A program made the translations under genes and the position numbers. 40,561 bases of DNA, taken from assembly GCA_964545715.1 (NCBI GenBank), contig CAZJHX010000097.1, forward strand, positions 1-40,561. The letters are read 5' to 3'. Below are positions 17,014 through 24,942 of the stretch, piece after piece (within the stretch, counting starts at the first letter, position 1; each line of letters starts with the position of its first letter). The stretch is from CAZJHX01 sp964545715. GTDB taxonomy: Bacteria > Myxococcota_A > UBA9042 > GCA-2863065. Under the pieces are notes generated by a model. It was not told the origin of the DNA. It was given only the letters and a program-made list of their open reading frames with translations, and did not search any database.

Positions 17014-18462
17014 TTGGGCTCCGTCTTACTGGTCTCGACGACAGGACCCGAGCGGCGGGTCGCGTTGGTCGAACACGGCGTCACGCGCGACGTCATCATC
17101 GAGCCCAGCCAGGGCGAGCGCATCGTCGGCAACATCTACAAGGGCCGCGTGGTGCGCGTGCTGCCGGGCATGCAAGCGGCTTTTGTCGAGGTTGGGCTGG
17201 CGCGTACGGCGTTTTTGTACGGCGGCGATCTGGGTGATGAGGCCGAGGGCGAGCCGCCGGTTCCGATCAACGAGCGGCTGCGCGAGGGCCAGACCATCGT
17301 TGTGCAGATCGCCAAGGAGCCTCTGGGCACCAAGGGCGCTCGGGTCACGCCCGCGATAACGCTGCCGGGGCGGTGGCTGGTCTACATGCCGACGGTTAAG
17401 CACATCGGCATCTCGCGGCGCATCGAGGATGAGGGCGAGCGAGATCGCCTGCGCCAGGTGGCCGAGTCTCTGTGTCCCGACAGCGGCGGGCTCATCGTAC
17501 GGACCGTCGGCGAGGGCATGGACGCCGACGACTTCCGGGAGGACCTGGAGTTTCTGGTGGCGCTGTGGGCGGACATCGAGTCGCGCGCCGGCAAAGCCAA
17601 GCCGCCGACGCTGCTGCACAAGGACCTGGATGTGGCGCTGATGGCGACCCGAGATCTGCTCACGCCTGACTTCGACGCGCTCTATGCAGACTGCCCCGAA
17701 GAGCACAAGCGGCTGGCAGAGTTTCTGGAGAACTTCATGCCGCGCTGCCGGCACCTGCTGCAGCTCGATGAGGCGTCCCCGCCGCTGTTTACGCGCTTTG
17801 GCGTGGAGCACGAGCTGAGCCGCGCCATGGGGCGCAAGGTCTGGCTGAAAAGCGGCGGCTATATCGTGATCGACCAGACCGAGGCGCTGACCGCCGTCGA
17901 CGTCAACACCGGCCGCTATGTGGGCAAGAGCAACTTTGAAGAGACCGTGCTCAAGATCAACCTGGAGGCCGTTCGCGAGATCGCCTATCAGCTGCGGTTG
18001 CGCAACATCGGCGGCATCATCGTCATCGACTTCATCGACATGGCGGAGCTTCCGTCGCGCGATGCGGTCACGGACGCGCTGACGTCGGCGCTGGCCGAGG
18101 ACAAGGTCCGCACCCGCGTGTTGCCGATGAGCCAGCTCGGCCTGATCGAGATGACACGCAAGCGGGTGCGCAACAACTTGAACCAGATGATGGCTCAGGA
18201 CTGCGATGTCTGTGACGGCCGCGGCTGGACTTTGAGCCGGCTGGAGATCGCCCGACAGCTGGTCTCCCGCGTGCGCGACACGCTGGCCTCACGGCGCGAT
18301 CTGACCCGCGTGGAGATCGACGCCAACCCGGTCGTGATCGATACGCTGCTCGAGGATTACGGCGACCAGATCGAGACCATTCAGCGGCGCGCGGGGGTGG
18401 AGATCGACCCGCGCAAGAAAGAGCACTTCCATTTGGAGCACTACGAAGTGAGAGGCCGATGA
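17014..18462 (+). CDS. rng: Ribonuclease G/E
   Basis: 482 residues from a TTG, six bases after the upstream gene; no in-frame ATG would keep the N terminus, which aligns with E. coli RNase G (489 aa). The S1 domain is around residues 35-110. The catalytic DNase-I-like domain carries AVDVNTGRYVGKSN and VIDFIDM, whose aspartates bind Mg. The zinc-link motif CDVCDGRGW sits near 395. The enzyme cuts single-stranded AU-rich RNA and matures 16S rRNA in the cytoplasm. It lacks the long RNase E scaffold tail. Its stop codon overlaps the PilZ start by four bases, suggesting coupled translation. Confidence 0.94.
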   Translation: MGSVLLVSTTGPERRVALVEHGVTRDVIIEPSQGERIVGNIYKGRVVRVLPGMQAAFVEVGLARTAFLYGGDLGDEAEGEPPVPINERLREGQTIVVQIAKEPLGTKGARVTPAITLPGRWLVYMPTVKHIGISRRIEDEGERDRLRQVAESLCPDSGGLIVRTVGEGMDADDFREDLEFLVALWADIESRAGKAKPPTLLHKDLDVALMATRDLLTPDFDALYADCPEEHKRLAEFLENFMPRCRHLLQLDEASPPLFTRFGVEHELSRAMGRKVWLKSGGYIVIDQTEALTAVDVNTGRYVGKSNFEETVLKINLEAVREIAYQLRLRNIGGIIVIDFIDMAELPSRDAVTDALTSALAEDKVRTRVLPMSQLGLIEMTRKRVRNNLNQMMAQDCDVCDGRGWTLSRLEIARQLVSRVRDTLASRRDLTRVEIDANPVVIDTLLEDYGDQIETIQRRAGVEIDPRKKEHFHLEHYEVRGR

Positions 18463-18803
18463 CCGACGACAAGACCCCCGAGCGCCGCGGCGGCATGCGC
18501 GTCCTGGTAAACGAAGAGTTCGCCAGCATCGACGTCGAGATGACCGAGTACGTCTCCAACATCTCGCGCGGCGGCATCTTTCTGCGCTGCAACGCCAAGC
18601 TGCCGGTGGGCACCGAGGTCGACCTGCGCTTCACCGTGCTCATCGACAACATGGAGACGATCGAGGGCCGCGGCCAGGTCGTCCACCACGGTCACGGCGA
18701 GCTGGAGGGCCTGGGCATCCGCTTTCTGGAGCTGACGCAGCCCAGCCGGGCGATCATCGAGGATATGTACAACCGTGAGCTGATTCCGGAAGGCAGCTTC
18801 TAA
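18459..18803 (+). CDS. PilZ-domain protein
   Basis: 114 residues, essentially one PilZ domain. The c-di-GMP motifs are both present: RGGMR gives RxxxR near residue 10, and NISRGG gives (D/N)xSxxG near residue 33. The pattern (SNISRGGIFLRC, PVGTEVDLRF, GLGIRFLEL) matches the Myxococcus-expanded PilZ family. It would bind cyclic di-GMP and act as a small adaptor. The ATG lies inside ATGA shared with the rng stop. Its own stop overlaps the convergent activator gene by four bases. Confidence 0.92.
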   Translation: MTDDKTPERRGGMRVLVNEEFASIDVEMTEYVSNISRGGIFLRCNAKLPVGTEVDLRFTVLIDNMETIEGRGQVVHHGHGELEGLGIRFLELTQPSRAIIEDMYNRELIPEGSF

Positions 18804-20251
18804 CGCAGCTTCCTCAACAACGTATTTCGCCCGATCCCAAGCAGCTCAGCGGCCTTTGTCCGATTGCCGCCACACTGCCTCAAGACATGCATGATGTACT
18901 CGCGCTCGACGTCTCTGAGCGCGCCGACCTCCGTGACAAACGCGCCGGGCGGCACCGTCTGCGCGCCGCTCAATGAGTCTCCCAGCGGCAGCTCCTCGGG
19001 CCGGATCTCGGCGCCGGCAGCCAGTACGACAGCTGACTCGATGCAGTGCTCCAGCTCGCGCACGTTGCCCGCCCAGGTGTGGGCGTGCAGGCGCGTGCGT
19101 GCGAGAGGCGCCAGGCGTACGGGGCGGTCGTGGCGCTCGATAGCGCGATACAAGAAGTGGTCGATGAGCCGATCGAGGTCTTCCGGGCCCCGGTCGCGCA
19201 GGGGCGGCAGCATGATCTCGACCACTCTCAGCCGGTAGTACAGGTCCTGGCGAAAGCGGCCCGCGCGGACGTCGGCCTCGAGATCCCGATGGGTGGCGCA
19301 GACAAAGCGCACGTCCACGGTGTGCAGGTCGGTGCCGCCGACGCGCCGAAAAGAGCGGTCCTGCAGCAGCCTGAGCAGCTTGCCCTGGACCGGCTGCGGC
19401 ATCTCACCGACCTCGTCCAAAAAGAGGGTGCCGCCGTCAGCGACCTGGACCTTGCCGTCCGCGGCCCGATCGGCGCCCGTGTACGCGCCTTTTTCGTGGC
19501 CGAAGAGCTCGTTTTCGATGAGCTGCTCCGGCAGCGCGGCGCAGTCCACCTTGACGAACGGACGGGCCCGGCGCTGGGAGTTGAAGTGCACGGCGCGCGC
19601 GATCGCCTCCTTGCCGGTGCCGCTCTCCCCGCGGATCAGCACGGTGGCGTGCGTGGGCGCCGCGCGGCTCACGCGGTCGTACACCTCCACCATGGCCGGC
19701 GACTCGCCCACGATGTTGTTGAAGCGAAACGACAGCGCCCGCTTGTGGTCCTCGCGCAGCTGAGGGCGCAGGCTGGTGCTGGCCAGCAGTGAGGCGGCGT
19801 GCTCGGCCAGCTCCACCAGGCTGGCCTCGTCGGCCGCTTCAAAGACGCCGGTGCGCTTGTTCAAGACCTGCAGCACGCCGATCACGGCGCCCGCGTCCGA
19901 GCGGATGGGCACGGCCAGCAGGCTGCGCGTCTTGTAGCCGGTCTGCTTGTCGATGGACGGGTTGAAGCGGGGATCGGTGGTGCCCACCGGGATGTTGATC
20001 ACCTCGCCGCGCGCCGCGACCCATCCCGCAGCGCCCTCACCCAGCTGCAGCCGGATCTCGGGCATCTCGGGCAGGTCGGCGACGCGGCTGACGACCTCGC
20101 CGCGCGCCGAGTCCACCAGGTACAGCGTGCCGCGGTCGGCATCCAGCAGCGTGGTGACCTCGTCCACGATGCCGCGCAGCACGGCCTCCAGGTCCACCTC
20201 TTTGTCCAGGTGCAGCGACCGCGCACCCGTCAGCCGATTCTTGGCGGTCAC
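18800..20251 (-). CDS. GAF-domain sigma-54-dependent transcriptional activator
   Basis: 483 residues from the GTG at 20251, which shares GTGA with the stop of the MBL gene; longer readings extend only into that gene. A GAF sensor domain lies at about 15-170 (GTLYLVD, then GVLQVLNKRTGVF). The AAA+ domain has Walker A GESGTGKE, a GAFTGA loop reading GAYTGA, and Walker B GTLFLDEVGEMP. A Fis-type helix-turn-helix ends the protein (GGNRTKAAELLGIGRNTLLRKL). It would activate sigma-54 promoters in response to a ligand bound by GAF. There is no response-regulator receiver, so a small-molecule signal is more likely than phosphorylation. Confidence 0.93.
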   Translation of the reverse strand: MTAKNRLTGARSLHLDKEVDLEAVLRGIVDEVTTLLDADRGTLYLVDSARGEVVSRVADLPEMPEIRLQLGEGAAGWVAARGEVINIPVGTTDPRFNPSIDKQTGYKTRSLLAVPIRSDAGAVIGVLQVLNKRTGVFEAADEASLVELAEHAASLLASTSLRPQLREDHKRALSFRFNNIVGESPAMVEVYDRVSRAAPTHATVLIRGESGTGKEAIARAVHFNSQRRARPFVKVDCAALPEQLIENELFGHEKGAYTGADRAADGKVQVADGGTLFLDEVGEMPQPVQGKLLRLLQDRSFRRVGGTDLHTVDVRFVCATHRDLEADVRAGRFRQDLYYRLRVVEIMLPPLRDRGPEDLDRLIDHFLYRAIERHDRPVRLAPLARTRLHAHTWAGNVRELEHCIESAVVLAAGAEIRPEELPLGDSLSGAQTVPPGAFVTEVGALRDVEREYIMHVLRQCGGNRTKAAELLGIGRNTLLRKLR

Positions 20252-21066
20252 AGCTGGATCACGCAGCCCTCGCGTGCGGCGAAGGCGTCGGAGAAGAGCG
20301 ACCGCGCGTCGGCCTCCATCGCGGCCACCTGGTCGTCTCGGCGGTCCGGATCGTGGTGATAGAGCGCCAGCCGCTGCACGTCGCACTGGCCGGCGACCGT
20401 CGCGGCGTCACGCCAGGTGGAGTGCCCCCAGCCGACCTTGCTCGGCCCGCCGCGGCCCGTGTACTCGTCGGGCGTGTATTGCGCGTCGTGGATCAGCAGG
20501 TCCACCCCCTGCGCCAGCTCGGTCAGCCGGCTGTCGATGCGTGTCCCATGCTCGACGTCCGTGGCAAAGACGACGCTGCTGCCGCCGGCCTCGACCCGCA
20601 GCGCCACCACGCCGTCCGGATGGCTGAGATCCAGCGGCCGCACCGTGAACGGGCCCACGCTGAAGTCGCGCCCCGGCTCGCGCTCCACGACCCGCTTGAC
20701 GCCGACCAGAGTGTCCAGCGTCACCGGAAACTGGGGCGCCTTCATCTGTTGGCGCAGCGCCGTCTCCAGGCACGCGTCCTCCCGGTGCATCCCGACGAAG
20801 GTCAGGTCGCTGTCGGGGTGGTAGGCCGGCTTGAAAAACGGCACCCCCTGGATGTGATCCCAGTGCAGATGCGTAAAGACCACACTGGCCTCCAGCGGCG
20901 CGTATCCGTGCGCCTCGCCCAGGGCCCGCAGCCCCGTGCCCCCGTCCAGAATCAGCCGCGACTCCCCGTAAGCAAGCTCGATGCACGGCGTGTTGCCACC
21001 GAACCGCGCGTAGTCTTTTCCGCTGACAGCGATGCTGCCGCGCACTCCCCAAAACGTCACTTTCAT
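20248..21066 (-). CDS. MBL-fold metallo-hydrolase
   Basis: 272 residues from the ATG at 21066, which has AGAGAGG nine bases upstream; a GTG one codon earlier is also possible. The metallo-beta-lactamase motif HLHWDH is clear, with further likely metal ligands in DVEHG and IHDAQYT. The fold family includes phosphodiesterases acting on cyclic nucleotides and nucleic acids, so a nucleotide or RNA substrate is possible but unproven. The N-terminal WGVRGSIAVSG and FGGNTPCIEL pattern occurs in signal-associated members. Its stop overlaps the start of the GAF/sigma-54 activator by four bases, so the two are almost surely one transcript. Confidence 0.88.
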   Translation of the reverse strand: MKVTFWGVRGSIAVSGKDYARFGGNTPCIELAYGESRLILDGGTGLRALGEAHGYAPLEASVVFTHLHWDHIQGVPFFKPAYHPDSDLTFVGMHREDACLETALRQQMKAPQFPVTLDTLVGVKRVVEREPGRDFSVGPFTVRPLDLSHPDGVVALRVEAGGSSVVFATDVEHGTRIDSRLTELAQGVDLLIHDAQYTPDEYTGRGGPSKVGWGHSTWRDAATVAGQCDVQRLALYHHDPDRRDDQVAAMEADARSLFSDAFAAREGCVIQL

Positions 21067-21117
21067 CACATGTCCTCTCTATAAACCCGGTATCTCCGGG
21101 GGCCGAGACGGAGCAAG

Positions 21118-21147
21118 TTGCGCGCCACAGAGCAAAGTCACTAGAAT
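21118..21147 (+). promoter_or_regulatory. Possible sigma-70 promoter for the small lipoprotein
   Basis: TTGCGC at 21118 and TAGAAT at 21142 are 18 bases apart. The -10 matches five of six positions. The predicted start near 21154 would place the 42-base palindrome in the early transcript. Confidence 0.35.
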
Positions 21148-21179
21148 CATAAAGATCTATGAGAGAAGAACCAATGACG

Positions 21180-21221
21180 CTGATCCACTTTGGATCAGTA
21201 TACCGATCCAAAATGGATCAG
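21180..21221. promoter_or_regulatory. 42-base near-perfect palindrome between divergent genes
   Basis: The segment equals its own reverse complement at 38 of 42 positions. It is centred on GTATAC (21198-21203). Each half is also a hairpin: TGATCCA-ctt-TGGATCA on the left and GATCCA-aaa-TGGATC on the right. It spans the ATG at 21213 of the lipoprotein and lies 114 bases from the MBL start. It fits a multi-site operator or an RNA hairpin over the ribosome site. Confidence 0.6.
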
Positions 21222-21710
21222 TGCGCCGCCGCCCTGGTGTGCGTGGTTTTGGCGCTGGGCTGTGCGGATCCGGTGGACGACAGCGCGGCCGACGTCGCCG
21301 AACCCGTGCCCGTGCTCGAGCTGGGAACGTATGTGGACGAGGTCTGGACTGAGCTGTCCGCCGGTGACGAGGTGTTCTTCGAGTACGGTGTGGCCGGTGG
21401 GGTGATGATGGTCATCGGGGTCCGCGTGCATCATCTGGACAGCCCGGTGGGGTTCGAATGGACGCTGGCCGACGACGACGGCGGGGTTCTCCTCGAGCAA
21501 AAGCTCAAAGCGAAGCCGTGGGCTCAGCCCGATGGGGGGGTGGAGTATTCGCATTTCCCGCTGTGGTTTGGGCAATTCCAACGGTGCGACGACGCTGAGC
21601 ACCTGCTCGGGCTGGCGGCGGTGCTGACCTGCATGGCCGAGGATCTACGGGGCCGCGCAGCCTCAGTCACGCTGCCGATCAGGATCGGCGGTGTGTGCCC
21701 GGGACCTTAG
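21213..21710 (+). CDS. Small lipoprotein
   Basis: 165 residues from the ATG at 21213, giving a clean signal peptide with lipobox Cys17 (LALGC). Upstream in-frame starts at 21159 or 21174 would translate through the palindrome and bury the signal sequence, so they are less likely. The mature protein starts acidic, then reads as a beta-rich domain (VMMVIGVRVHHLDS, FEWTLADDDG). Three Cys occur late. No family recognised. Its stop codon lies in the outer arm of the 176-base inverted repeat. Confidence 0.75.
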   Translation: MDQCAAALVCVVLALGCADPVDDSAADVAEPVPVLELGTYVDEVWTELSAGDEVFFEYGVAGGVMMVIGVRVHHLDSPVGFEWTLADDDGGVLLEQKLKAKPWAQPDGGVEYSHFPLWFGQFQRCDDAEHLLGLAAVLTCMAEDLRGRAASVTLPIRIGGVCPGP

Positions 21711-21883
21711 TACGCCGCCACAGGTATTTTGACCGGCTGGAGCGGGCGCTTATTGCGGCCAGCGCCCGGAAGTTCGCTGCGCCCACCTCGACGGGCCTAA
21801 GGGCCCGCCTTCGTCGGCTTCCGAGCACTGGCCGCAATAATCACCGCGCTCCAACCAATCAAAATCCCTGCGTCGACGTACTA
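21708..21883. repeat. 176-base imperfect inverted repeat containing both facing stop codons
   Basis: Arms of about 67 bases pair across a centre near 21799 (GGGCC-taa-GGGCCC). Perfect blocks include TAGTACG/CGTACTA at the tips, ATTTTGA/TCAAAAT, TGGAGCG/CGCTCCA, the 13-base TTATTGCGGCCAG/CTGGCCGCAATAA, and CGGAAG/CTTCCG. The left tip TAG is the stop of the upstream lipoprotein. The right tip CTA is the stop of the convergent stress protein. It could work as a two-way terminator, or be a small inserted element that supplied both stops. No target-site duplication is obvious. Confidence 0.8.
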
Positions 21884-22780
21884 GATCCCTTCGGGGTGAA
21901 AGCTCAGGACCGGGACCGGGCAGCGCTTGATCGCGTGCTCGGCGACGCGGCCGAACAGGATCGAGCGGATAGCGCCATGGCCGTGGCGCGGCAGGATGAC
22001 CAGCTGGCAGTCGTTCTCTTTGGCCCAGCTGGCGATGCCCTCGGACGTGTCGCCCGACAGCGTGACGCCGTAGTGAACCTCCAGCCCCTCCAGCTCGGGG
22101 CGCTGCGACATGACCTCCAGGTCGGCGGTGGCGCGCTCAGATGCCGTGCTGAAGGCCTGCCGAGCCACGTAGAACGGCGGCTCGCCCGGGATGGCCGGAA
22201 TGTACGTCGGCGCCTTGAGCACGTGCAGCAGCTCAAGCTTGGCCCCCAGCTTGCGCGTCACCTCCGCCACCAGGGGCAGACCGGCGACCGACGCCTTGCT
22301 GAAGTCCGTGGGGAACAGGACCTTGTCGACCTCCCACGGGTGGTCCGGCGGCGTCTTGGTGGCCACGGTCAACACGGGACAGGTGGCGTGACGCAGCACC
22401 GCGATGCTGGTCGAGCCCAACAGCAGGTACTCCAGCGGCGTGTGGCCGGTCGTGCCCATCACGATCAGGCCCATGTCCGTGGTTTTGGCGTACTCCAGGA
22501 TCTGCTCGCTGGCGATGCCGTCCAGGCGCTTCAGCTCGACCGAGAGGCCGTCCTCCTCCAGCTCCGCCGTCGTCGTCTCCATCCACTCTTTTCGGCGGGC
22601 GTCGACGTCGTTCATGAAGCGGATGAGGTCGTCCGAAGAGTGCATCCCCAGGGCGTGCTCCTCGTCGACGTGGACAAAGTGGATAGTCGACTCCCAGACC
22701 CGGGCGATGCGTCGCGCCACGTTGAGCGCGAGCTCGGACCCTTCGGAGAAGTCGGTCGGCATCAGGATGTTGCTAAACAC
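21881..22780 (-). CDS. Tandem universal stress protein (two UspA domains)
   Basis: 299 residues, two UspA domains. Domain 1 (1-~145) has the ATP-binding motif complete: MGTTGHTPLEYLLLGS, the GxxGx9GS type. Domain 2 (~150-299) has RHGHGAIRSILFGR, where the GxxG part is not standard, so it may bind nucleotide weakly. Both begin with the typical PTDFS. Usp proteins aid survival under stress, in the cytoplasm. It follows the aldo/keto reductase by 29 bases on the same strand and ends in the 176-base inverted repeat. Confidence 0.92.
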   Translation of the reverse strand: MFSNILMPTDFSEGSELALNVARRIARVWESTIHFVHVDEEHALGMHSSDDLIRFMNDVDARRKEWMETTTAELEEDGLSVELKRLDGIASEQILEYAKTTDMGLIVMGTTGHTPLEYLLLGSTSIAVLRHATCPVLTVATKTPPDHPWEVDKVLFPTDFSKASVAGLPLVAEVTRKLGAKLELLHVLKAPTYIPAIPGEPPFYVARQAFSTASERATADLEVMSQRPELEGLEVHYGVTLSGDTSEGIASWAKENDCQLVILPRHGHGAIRSILFGRVAEHAIKRCPVPVLSFHPEGI

Positions 22781-22809
22781 CCGTTGAGTCTATCAGGCTT
22801 TGCGGCTCT

Positions 22810-23832
<1,023 letters not shown>

Positions 23833-23859
23833 GGCTGGAGTGTAAACAGGCTGTAAAAG

Positions 23860-23893
23860 TTTGTCCCCCCCAGGGGCAAAACCTGTGGACAAA
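23860..23893. promoter_or_regulatory. Inverted repeat TTTGTCC...GGACAAA between divergent genes
   Basis: Seven-base arms are separated by 20 bases, with a nested TTTG(T)CCCC/GGGGCAAA and ACAGG/CCTGT pairing nearby. The segment lies in the 101-base gap between the AKR start and the kinase-like start, a typical place for an operator controlling both. No regulator gene is adjacent. Confidence 0.35.
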
Positions 23894-23933
23894 GAGGGCT
23901 GTACGGCATACTGCATTGCCGGGGAGAGGTTTT

Positions 23934-24875
23934 ATGGGCCACACGATGACCCTCGAGAGCCAAGCGCTCGCCGAGGAGCTTCATAAGCTGATCCAGTTGC
24001 TTGATCCCGCGAACTGGCGCTCCGAATTGGAGGCCGGTGTCCGCGAGCGGATCACCCGACTGAAGACGCGCCTTGCGACGCTGCTGGACCAGCGCGTCGA
24101 CTCCGAATTTCAGCCTCTGCAAGACGCCCTGCGCGGTCTCGCGATCGTCGTGGAGGAGGGCACGCGCCAGCGCGACTGGAGCACGCTCTTCAGCCGTCTG
24201 CAGCCGGCCTACGAGAGTGTCGCCGTGCGCTTGCGGGGCCTGCAGGTCGAGGTGCCGGAGCTGCGCACGACCAACTACAAGCGCAGCCTTGTGCACGCCA
24301 GCAGCGGCATCGTGTCGTTTGTGTGCCTGGAGTGGTTCATGAGCCGCCCGGCCATCATGATCCTGACCTCCACGCTGTTGTTCTTTGTGGTTTTGGCGGA
24401 GACCACGCGGCGCTTTAGTCCTGCGATCAACACCGCGCTGATGAAGGTGTTCAGCCCCATCGCGCACCCGCACGAGTTCCACCGCATGAACTCCGCCAGC
24501 TGGTACGCCATCGCGCTGTTCATCCTGGCGTTCACCGCGTCCACGATGGCCTGCAGCCTGGCCGTCCTCGTGCTTGGTTTCGCGGATCCGGCCGCCGCCA
24601 TGGTCGGTCGCCGCTTCGGGCGCATCAAGCTGCGCGGCGGTCGTACGCTGGAGGGCAGCCTGGCGTTTGTCGCCGTCGCCATGGTCGTCTCGATGGTGGT
24701 GATCACCACGCTATACAGCCAGATCGGCATCGGCGCCGCCCTGGGCATCGCGCTGGTCGCCGGCGTCTTCGGCGCAGTGGCCGAGATCTTCAGCTCCCGC
24801 TGGCTCGACGACAACCTGACGATTCCCGTCGCCGTCGGCTTGGGTGTTACGCTGATCAGCTTCGTACTGCTGTAG
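23934..24875 (+). CDS. Dolichol/phytol-kinase-like integral membrane protein
   Basis: 313 residues from the ATG at 23934, which has GGGGAGAGG just upstream; an earlier TTG at 23916 is poorer. Residues about 1-105 are a soluble helical region. The C-terminal ~200 residues have about six membrane segments and the cues of the CTP-dependent dolichol/phytol-kinase and cytidylyltransferase group: YKRSLVHASSGI, LGFADPAAAMVGRRFG, RTLEGS (usually KTLEGS) and DDNLTIP near the end. These enzymes phosphorylate isoprenoid or lipid alcohols using CTP. Which alcohol is unknown. It is co-directional with the ankyrin gene 67 bases on. Confidence 0.82.
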   Translation: MGHTMTLESQALAEELHKLIQLLDPANWRSELEAGVRERITRLKTRLATLLDQRVDSEFQPLQDALRGLAIVVEEGTRQRDWSTLFSRLQPAYESVAVRLRGLQVEVPELRTTNYKRSLVHASSGIVSFVCLEWFMSRPAIMILTSTLLFFVVLAETTRRFSPAINTALMKVFSPIAHPHEFHRMNSASWYAIALFILAFTASTMACSLAVLVLGFADPAAAMVGRRFGRIKLRGGRTLEGSLAFVAVAMVVSMVVITTLYSQIGIGAALGIALVAGVFGAVAEIFSSRWLDDNLTIPVAVGLGVTLISFVLL

Positions 24876-24942
24876 CGAGAAACCCCTCGATTCGTCTCCA
24901 ACACCGCGCTATAACCGCGTCAGGGGAGAGAGAAACAGACCA

